A DNA stretch of 7,704 nucleotides. Origin: Bacteroidota bacterium. Lineage in GTDB: Bacteria > Bacteroidota > Bacteroidia > Chitinophagales > Chitinophagaceae. The first letter of the stretch is position 1. Each line of letters opens with the position of its first letter. The notes beneath the pieces were generated by a model. That model saw only the letters and a list, made by a program, of their open reading frames with translations. It was not told where the DNA came from and made no database searches. The stretch is taken from contig CANHOY010000073.1 in assembly GCA_947462495.1 (NCBI GenBank), positions 1-7,704 of the forward strand, given 5' to 3'. The translations under genes were made by a program, and so were the position numbers. Below, piece by piece: positions 1 to 5,460 of this stretch.

Positions 1-65
1 CAATAAGCATGTAGAAGATCAATGGTAACATTGTTTGGACAGGGGTTCGACTCCCCTCGACTCCA
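1..65 (+). ncRNA. ssrA: tmRNA (transfer-messenger RNA), 3' end only
   Basis: This is the 3' portion of tmRNA, which with SmpB rescues stalled ribosomes and tags the unfinished peptide for degradation. The segment TAAGCATGTAG at 4-14 matches the conserved sequence after the last pseudoknot, also found in the Escherichia coli molecule. A tRNA-like T arm follows: stem AGGGG (41-45) with CCCCT (53-57) enclosing the seven-base loop TTCGACT (46-52). The 3' acceptor strand is CGACTCC (58-64) with discriminator A65. The next bases are CAT rather than CCA, so the CCA end is apparently not fully encoded and would be added after transcription. CAATG and CATTG (20-24 and 29-33) could pair around GTAA. 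The 5' tRNA-like half, the tag reading frame and the pseudoknots lie before the window, so the tag sequence cannot be read. Confidence 0.93.
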
Positions 66-80
66 CATTTAATTCGAATT

Positions 81-111
81 AAAAGGCCTGGCAATAATGC
101 TGGGCCTTTTT
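81..111 (+). terminator. Rho-independent terminator of ssrA
   Basis: AAAAGGCCTGGC (81-92) pairs over all 12 positions, including two G-U wobbles, with GCTGGGCCTTTT (99-110), around a six-base loop AATAAT (93-98). The descending arm runs into a five-T tract ending at 111. It starts 15 bases after the mature tmRNA end, so it is best read as the tmRNA terminator. The A-tract on the ascending arm means it could also work on the opposite strand. It implies that the gene at 187 has its own promoter, somewhere in 112-186. Confidence 0.85.
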
Positions 112-186
112 ATGATTGAGTCGTTTTTCAGCATTCAATTTCAATTAAACTTTATATATTTAATAAAGCGTGCAAAATTGCAATTT

Positions 187-1077
187 ATGATAAATGAAAT
201 AAACCAAAAATCAAGGAGATCCTTTATTCAGCAATTAAGTTTGTTGACTTTTTTTGCGGGAAGTTCAATGGCTTCATTGGCTGAAACAGCTGTTAAAAAA
301 AGAAATTTTAAAATTGGAGCCTGCGATTGGAGCTTAGGTAAAGATTGCGATACGGGTGTTTTTGAAATAGCAAAAAAAATAGGCTTGGATGGTATTATGG
401 TAAGTATGGGTTCTGAAAGTAATCATCTTCGTTTGAGAGAGACATCGGTTCAACAGGAGTATTTACATTATGCTAAAACAACAGGGGTTGAAATTTCTAG
501 TATTGCCTTAGGGGTATTTAATAGTGTACCTTATAAATCGGATCCTCGGACGGAGCAATGGGTATGGGATAGTATTGATGTGGCCCGTAATCTTTCAGCG
601 CCATTGGTATTACTAGCCTTTTTTAACAATAATGATTTGCGCAATGATGCGAAGGGTAAACAAGAAGTCATTAGACGTTTAAAAAAAGTAGCACCGCATG
701 CCGAAAAAAATGGAGTCATTTTAGGAATCGAATCTTACCTAAATGCGGATGAGCAAATTGAAATCATCGATCAGGTGGGTTCTAAAAATGTAAAAATCTA
801 TTATGACTTTTGCAATGTAACCGATGCGGGTTTTGATACAGTAAAAGAATTTAAAAAATTGGGTAAGGATAGAATTTGTGAATTACATATGAAAGAAAAT
901 GGTTTTTTATTGGGTGAGGGGGTTAATAATTGGAAAGCCATTGGGGAAGCAGTTCAAGAAACTAATTATATTGGTAATGGGTGGATGCAGATAGAGGGCG
1001 CACTTCCAAAGGGAGGAGAGACGGTGAAAAGTTATCAGCAAAATTTACAATTTTTAAAAAATATTTTTTTAAAATAA
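187..1077 (+). CDS. Tat-exported sugar phosphate isomerase/epimerase-like TIM-barrel protein
   Basis: Predicted 296-residue protein of the xylose isomerase-like/AP endonuclease 2 TIM-barrel family, whose members isomerise or epimerise sugars with a divalent metal. The ATG at 187 is chosen because it gives a twin-arginine signal: SRRSFI with R10-R11, a hydrophobic stretch (about 13-30), and likely cleavage near A32. The frame stays open upstream to an ATG at 97, but that start lies inside the terminator hairpin and would bury the signal. The mature part begins with the typical barrel strand FKIGACDWSL (41-50). Likely metal ligands are E182 (GIES), D207 (YYDF), H234 (ELHMKE) and E270 (QIEG), with spacing similar to D-tagatose/D-psicose 3-epimerases. 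The substrate is unknown. No Shine-Dalgarno sequence is evident, as usual in Bacteroidota. It is probably co-expressed with the dehydrogenase-cytochrome gene 92 bases downstream. The family assignment is firm; the reaction is inferred. Confidence 0.9.
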   Translation: MINEINQKSRRSFIQQLSLLTFFAGSSMASLAETAVKKRNFKIGACDWSLGKDCDTGVFEIAKKIGLDGIMVSMGSESNHLRLRETSVQQEYLHYAKTTGVEISSIALGVFNSVPYKSDPRTEQWVWDSIDVARNLSAPLVLLAFFNNNDLRNDAKGKQEVIRRLKKVAPHAEKNGVILGIESYLNADEQIEIIDQVGSKNVKIYYDFCNVTDAGFDTVKEFKKLGKDRICELHMKENGFLLGEGVNNWKAIGEAVQETNYIGNGWMQIEGALPKGGETVKSYQQNLQFLKNIFLK

Positions 1078-1169
1078 ACTGGATCATTAATAATGGATTA
1101 AACATTTATTACAATATAATCAACGCTAATATTCAATACTTTACTTCTATGGATTTTTAATTTCAATCA

Positions 1170-4067
1170 ATGAAAAAAACAAAATATTCTTTTTTACTCG
1201 GCAGTATATCTTTTTTCGCTGTGCTTTATTTTACTGCATGTCAAACAGTCAATTCTAATAATACAACTGGTCTTTATTTAGCGGATGATTTAGAAGTTAC
1301 GCTTTGGGCAGAGTCGCCTATGTTTTACAATCCTACCAATATGGATGTGGATTTCAAAGGGAGAATTTGGGTAACCGAAGCGGTCAATTATCGAAACTTC
1401 AACAATGATTCTTCAAAGGCCTTGCATCATACCAAAGGAGATCGAATTATGATTCTTGAAGATACCAATCAGGATGGAAAAGCAGATAAGTCGAAGGTAT
1501 TTGTGGAAGATAAGGATTTGATTTCGCCAGTGGGTATTGCAATAATTGGAAATAAAGTAATTGTTTCCTGTTCGCCCAATTTAATTATTTATACAGATAC
1601 CAATGGGGATGATAAAGCAGATACCAAAGAAATTAGGTTAACTGGTTTTGGTGGCAAAGACCATGATCATTCACTACATGCGCTTACTGCAGGGCCTGAT
1701 GGCAATTGGTATTTTAATACGGGCAATGCTGGGCCGCATATGGTGACGGATAAAAGTGGCTGGAATTTACGTTCAGGAAGCATTTACACAGGAGGCTCTC
1801 CATACAACAATAAAAATGAAGGAAACCGTCGAAGTGATGATGGTAAAGTTTGGGTGGGTGGTTTAGCACTTCGCATCAATCCAGATGGGACTGGACTGAA
1901 AGTAATGGGGCATAATTTTAGAAACTCCTATGAAGTCATTCCGGATTCTTATGGCAACCTTTGGCAAAATGACAATGACGACCAAGTGGTGACTTGTCGT
2001 ACTACTTGGTTAATGGAGGGTGGGAATGCTGGCTATTTTAGCACCGATGGAACAAGGTATTGGCAAGCAGATCAACGTCCGGGGCAGGAAATTTTTACAG
2101 CGCATTGGCACCAAGAAGATCCAGGAGTAATGCCTGCAGGGGATAGGTCAGGTGCAGGTTCACCCACCGGTGTGGCTTTTTATGAATCGGATGCATTGGG
2201 TAAAAATTATAGAGGCATGTTACTTAGTGCGGACGCAGGTCGTAATGTAATATTTGGTTATCATCCTTCGGTATCTGAGTCTGGATATAATTTAGGTGCA
2301 AAACAAAATTTTATTACCTCTATTGCAGGCAACAATGAAACTTATGTATGGAATGATACGCTTGAGAATAAGAAAAAAGAAAAATCCTTTCGTCCTTCAG
2401 ATGTAACCATTGGAACGGATGGTTCAATTTATATTGCCGATTGGTATGATCCAGTAGTGGGGGGTCATCAAATGAAAGATAGTATTGGTTATGGAAGAAT
2501 TTTTAGAATTACTCCCAAAAATAAAAAACTCATTGCCCCGACACTTGATTTTAATACCATACAAGGTCAATTAGAAGCATTGAAAAATCCAGCCGTGAAT
2601 GTGCGCAATATTGCTTTTGAAAAATTAAAGCAACAGGGCGAAGCCGTGATAGCGCCAGTAAAAAAATTACTTCAGGACGAGAATCCATATGTAAGAGCAA
2701 GGGCAATATGGCTATTAGCGCAGTTAGGGGCGGAAGGGAAAAAGGAAGTAGAAAAAGTGTTAACGGACAAAGATGAAAAAATAAGAGCCACTGCTTTTAA
2801 GTCCTTAAGACAAGTGAATCAAAACATACTACCATGGGCGGTAAAACTGTCAACAGACCCTTCTTCATTTGTTCGCAGAGAAGTTGCAGTGGCGCTAAGA
2901 GATTCTTCCTTTAAAGTGAAAAAAGAAATACTACTTACCATTGCAGGTAAGTACGATGGGAAAGATAGATGGTATCTTGAAACATTAGGAAGTGCTATGG
3001 AGGCAGATGCCGATACTTGGTACAAAGAATTAATAAATTCATTTTACCCTAATCAAACAAATATTCCTTTAAGATGGAGTAAACCCATGACCGATTTTGC
3101 TTGGCGACTTCATTCGGTGAATGCGGTCAATGATATTGCTCAAAGAGCAGCAGCTTCAAGCTTATCCTTAGAAGATAGAGCCCAAATGATTACAGCACTC
3201 GCTTTTATTAATGATAAAGCTGCGGCCAATGCCATGTTGCAATTAACCAATTCTGTATTGACGGATGTGAAAGAACAATCCTTGTATTGGTTATCATTTA
3301 AACAAAGTAATGATTGGTTTGAGTTAGTAGACTGGTCCAAGATTAATGTAAATACTTCTTATCAGCGCAAGCTGGCATTAATGAAAGGGAAGCTGCAGCT
3401 TTTATTAGATAGTCGTCAACCATTAGTAGATCATAAAAGAATAGCCAAGGAGATGGTATTGGATTCAATGGGAGGCCAAATGGTTATTGGATTAATGGCG
3501 GAAAATAAATTACCTGTCGAATTAATGCCTGCGGTAGCAGAACATATTTTTAATAATCCAGATTTAGGGGTAAGAGTGCAGGCTGGAAACTATGTGAAAC
3601 GAAATGGTACCGATAAAATGTATTCGGTAAGTAGCATTGCAAAATTAGTTGGAGATGCGAAGGCAGGTAATACTATTTTTATTAACAATTGTAGTAGCTG
3701 TCATATGGTTGAATTGAAAGGAAATAGGATAGGACCGGAACTTACCCAAATAGGAAAAAAGTTTGATAAAATTGCCTTACTAGATGCCATGGTTAATCCA
3801 AGTGCTTCCATTGTTTTTGGCTATGAGCCTTGGTTGGTAAATACCATTGAAGGAGAATCCTTATTTGGGTTTTTGATTTCAGAAAACAAGCAATCTATTG
3901 TGATCAAAGATATTTCGGGGGTGCAACATGTTATTGCACAAGATAAAATTAGTTCCAAGAAAAAGCAAGAAAAAAGTTTGATGCCGGAACCTAGTACTAC
4001 TGGACTCACCGAAAAAAATTTGGCGGATATAGCAGCTTATTTATTATTAATTAAAGCAAAGCCTTAA
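1170..4067 (+). CDS. Lipoprotein dehydrogenase with beta-propeller, HEAT-like repeats and C-terminal heme domain (PVC-type CxxCH protein)
   Basis: Predicted 965-residue envelope lipoprotein. Residues 1-23 form a signal peptide ending in YFTA before C24, the likely lipidated cysteine. Residues about 36-450 resemble the membrane-bound dehydrogenase domain related to PQQ-type glucose/sorbosone dehydrogenase propellers. They include the family-like segment DHDHSLHALTAGPDG (164-178) and two acidic loops of calcium-binding type, DTNQDGKAD (98-106) and DTNGDDKAD (143-151). Residues about 465-820 are helical; the part near 470-600 looks like HEAT repeats (NPYVRARAIWLLAQLG, 505-520). The C-terminal domain (about 825-963) has one heme-binding motif, CSSCH (C841, C844, H845), and SLMPE with M938 as the probable distal ligand, as in the putative heme-binding domain common in Planctomycetes, Verrucomicrobia and Bacteroidota. 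The likely role is oxidation of a sugar or alcohol outside the cytoplasm with electron transfer through its own heme. Substrate and cofactor cannot be read from sequence. The gene appears intact. Confidence 0.92.
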   Translation: MKKTKYSFLLGSISFFAVLYFTACQTVNSNNTTGLYLADDLEVTLWAESPMFYNPTNMDVDFKGRIWVTEAVNYRNFNNDSSKALHHTKGDRIMILEDTNQDGKADKSKVFVEDKDLISPVGIAIIGNKVIVSCSPNLIIYTDTNGDDKADTKEIRLTGFGGKDHDHSLHALTAGPDGNWYFNTGNAGPHMVTDKSGWNLRSGSIYTGGSPYNNKNEGNRRSDDGKVWVGGLALRINPDGTGLKVMGHNFRNSYEVIPDSYGNLWQNDNDDQVVTCRTTWLMEGGNAGYFSTDGTRYWQADQRPGQEIFTAHWHQEDPGVMPAGDRSGAGSPTGVAFYESDALGKNYRGMLLSADAGRNVIFGYHPSVSESGYNLGAKQNFITSIAGNNETYVWNDTLENKKKEKSFRPSDVTIGTDGSIYIADWYDPVVGGHQMKDSIGYGRIFRITPKNKKLIAPTLDFNTIQGQLEALKNPAVNVRNIAFEKLKQQGEAVIAPVKKLLQDENPYVRARAIWLLAQLGAEGKKEVEKVLTDKDEKIRATAFKSLRQVNQNILPWAVKLSTDPSSFVRREVAVALRDSSFKVKKEILLTIAGKYDGKDRWYLETLGSAMEADADTWYKELINSFYPNQTNIPLRWSKPMTDFAWRLHSVNAVNDIAQRAAASSLSLEDRAQMITALAFINDKAAANAMLQLTNSVLTDVKEQSLYWLSFKQSNDWFELVDWSKINVNTSYQRKLALMKGKLQLLLDSRQPLVDHKRIAKEMVLDSMGGQMVIGLMAENKLPVELMPAVAEHIFNNPDLGVRVQAGNYVKRNGTDKMYSVSSIAKLVGDAKAGNTIFINNCSSCHMVELKGNRIGPELTQIGKKFDKIALLDAMVNPSASIVFGYEPWLVNTIEGESLFGFLISENKQSIVIKDISGVQHVIAQDKISSKKKQEKSLMPEPSTTGLTEKNLADIAAYLLLIKAKP

Positions 4068-4080
4068 TCAATAATAAAAG

Positions 4081-5430
4081 TTATTTAATTTTTTGAAGTA
4101 ACCATTCACCAACTTTTCCGCCTTGCTGTTGCCCGTTGGTAATGGCATCCATAAAATGGATCCCACCATAAAATCTGGATACGCCGGCTTCTGCTGCTGC
4201 CTTATTAAAAGATTCAAATTTTCTGGATGGTAATCCATACACTACTTCTACATTATCAGTGTAAGCAAAATTATCTCCAAAATAATGGGTAAGAATTGCT
4301 GCAGAGGCAGAGGATATAACGGAATGCCCACTCAAATATTCTGGGAAGGGCGGAGTTTGTAAAAGCGGCTCCCATTGAGGATCTATTAGTTTACGAATAG
4401 CTGTTTCTGGACGAACTCGATTGCTTCTATATTTTTCATCCCAGCAAGTAATAAAGGCATCCATTAAACCCATAGCAACGGAAGTATATATTTGTAAAGA
4501 TTGCTCAAAACTTTTATTGGACTTTTCGCAAGCAATGCCTGCAATACCCATCCAATGTGCGCCCGGTGAAATTTTCTTTAACCCATATTGAAGATGACCA
4601 CCATTTTGAACAGCAAATGGATTACAATCCCAAAAAGCGGCAATTAATCGATGCTCCTCTGATAATTCTTTTCCTTCCTTATAGACCGCTTCTGTATAAT
4701 TATAAAAAGGAGAACCTTTTGTAGGACTATAAGCTACAGGAGGGATAGGTTTAAATTGACTGGAAGAATCTAAAGTAAATGGACGTACAGTTTTAAAATA
4801 GGGTTCAACTGCTGCCATAAAAGCGGGAGGGGTGGGATACCAATAGCCTGCATCAGTGCGAGGTGTATACCTTGGTAAATTGCTAATTTTATTATAACCA
4901 TCGGCTTTAGCGTAAGCCAATATTTCCTTACTAATGGCTTGCGCATAGGCCATTGAGTTATTGATCGTCTCCTCATCATAACCCAATTGCTTACAAGAAT
5001 CAATAAACTTTTGTTCAAAAGCACCCATTAAAGGACCAGAGGGTTGTATTTTTTTGGCTGTTTCCATCATGGCCAATAAGGCACTTAATTGATTGGAATA
5101 CGGAAGCGCTGCGGGTTTAATTTTTATTTCAGGGTAGCCATTCAATTTACCATACATGGATTTAAAACTTGTATCATATTGAGCTATTACTTCATAACCC
5201 GCTAAACAAGTGTAAGAAAAAAACCGAGCGGCTAAGGGCGGATTGGTGATATCCTGTAGCATAATATCCGTCATCGTAAAAATAACTTTAGCCAACTCCT
5301 TATTGGTAAAACTAGGAACTTGTTTTTTGGGAGCACAGGAAGTTATTTGAATTAAAAAAATAGATGCAATCAATAAATAAGGGAACCATTTAATTTTCTT
5401 GTTGGCCAACTTCACTAAATCTTTTTTCAT
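4081..5430 (-). CDS. Vanadium-dependent haloperoxidase-like (PAP2 superfamily) lipoprotein
   Basis: Predicted 449-residue lipoprotein; a hydrophobic segment (about 15-29) leads to ITSC with C32 as the likely lipidated cysteine. The C-terminal half carries the three-part active site shared by vanadium haloperoxidases and PAP2 acid phosphatases. K333 and R340-P341 form KX6RP, S367-G368-H369 form SGH, and S418-R419 with H425 form SRX5H. The K-to-R and R-to-H spacings (7 and 6) equal those of the fungal enzyme from Curvularia inaequalis (K353/R360, R490/H496). The proline usual before SGH is leucine here (YLSGH). The family binds vanadate or phosphate; sequence alone cannot separate halide peroxidation from phosphatase activity. 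The end GGIHFMDAITNGQQQGGKVGE is split across 422-442 and resembles Bacteroidota members. The gene follows the FG-GAP gene after 30 bases, suggesting a shared transcript, and ends 13 bases from the convergent cytochrome gene. The family call is firm, the chemistry open. Confidence 0.9.
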   Translation of the reverse strand: MKKDLVKLANKKIKWFPYLLIASIFLIQITSCAPKKQVPSFTNKELAKVIFTMTDIMLQDITNPPLAARFFSYTCLAGYEVIAQYDTSFKSMYGKLNGYPEIKIKPAALPYSNQLSALLAMMETAKKIQPSGPLMGAFEQKFIDSCKQLGYDEETINNSMAYAQAISKEILAYAKADGYNKISNLPRYTPRTDAGYWYPTPPAFMAAVEPYFKTVRPFTLDSSSQFKPIPPVAYSPTKGSPFYNYTEAVYKEGKELSEEHRLIAAFWDCNPFAVQNGGHLQYGLKKISPGAHWMGIAGIACEKSNKSFEQSLQIYTSVAMGLMDAFITCWDEKYRSNRVRPETAIRKLIDPQWEPLLQTPPFPEYLSGHSVISSASAAILTHYFGDNFAYTDNVEVVYGLPSRKFESFNKAAAEAGVSRFYGGIHFMDAITNGQQQGGKVGEWLLQKIK

Positions 5431-5460
5431 TTTAATTATTTTAATTCAAGAGGGTTCCAC

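Noticed and set aside
1..111. ssrA 3' end as an attachment site for a genomic island, since integrases often use this position.
   Set aside because: No integrase gene and no second copy of the T-arm/acceptor sequence is seen in the window, and the tmRNA terminator is intact right behind the gene.
155..162. TATATTTA, close to the Bacteroidota -7 promoter element TAnnTTTG, upstream of the isomerase gene.
   Set aside because: The last base differs and there is no convincing TTG-type -33 element at the right distance; in such AT-rich sequence the match is weak.
175..186. Perfect 12-base palindrome AAATTGCAATTT directly abutting the ATG at 187, a possible operator.
   Set aside because: In AT-rich DNA a few 12-base palindromes are expected by chance in a window of this size, and no second copy or linked regulator gene is seen.
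1078..1169. Gap between the two plus-strand genes, examined for a promoter or terminator.
   Set aside because: It is AT-rich with only a 4-base inverted repeat and no T-tract terminator or clear TAnnTTTG element, so no site is called.
531..4009. Four short minus-strand frames (at 531, 2819, 3140 and 3821) opposite the plus-strand genes.
   Set aside because: All overlap well-supported coding sequence on the other strand and show no family features of their own.
4070..4094. AATAA/TTATT inverted repeat followed by six T's at the convergent gene junction, a possible terminator.
   Set aside because: The stem is only five A-T pairs and is too weak to call; termination between the convergent genes must happen here or within the opposing gene, but the site is not evident.
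4770..5024. 84-codon minus-strand open frame inside the haloperoxidase-like gene.
   Set aside because: It lies in another frame of a clearly coding gene, has no recognisable domain, and is best explained as a shadow.
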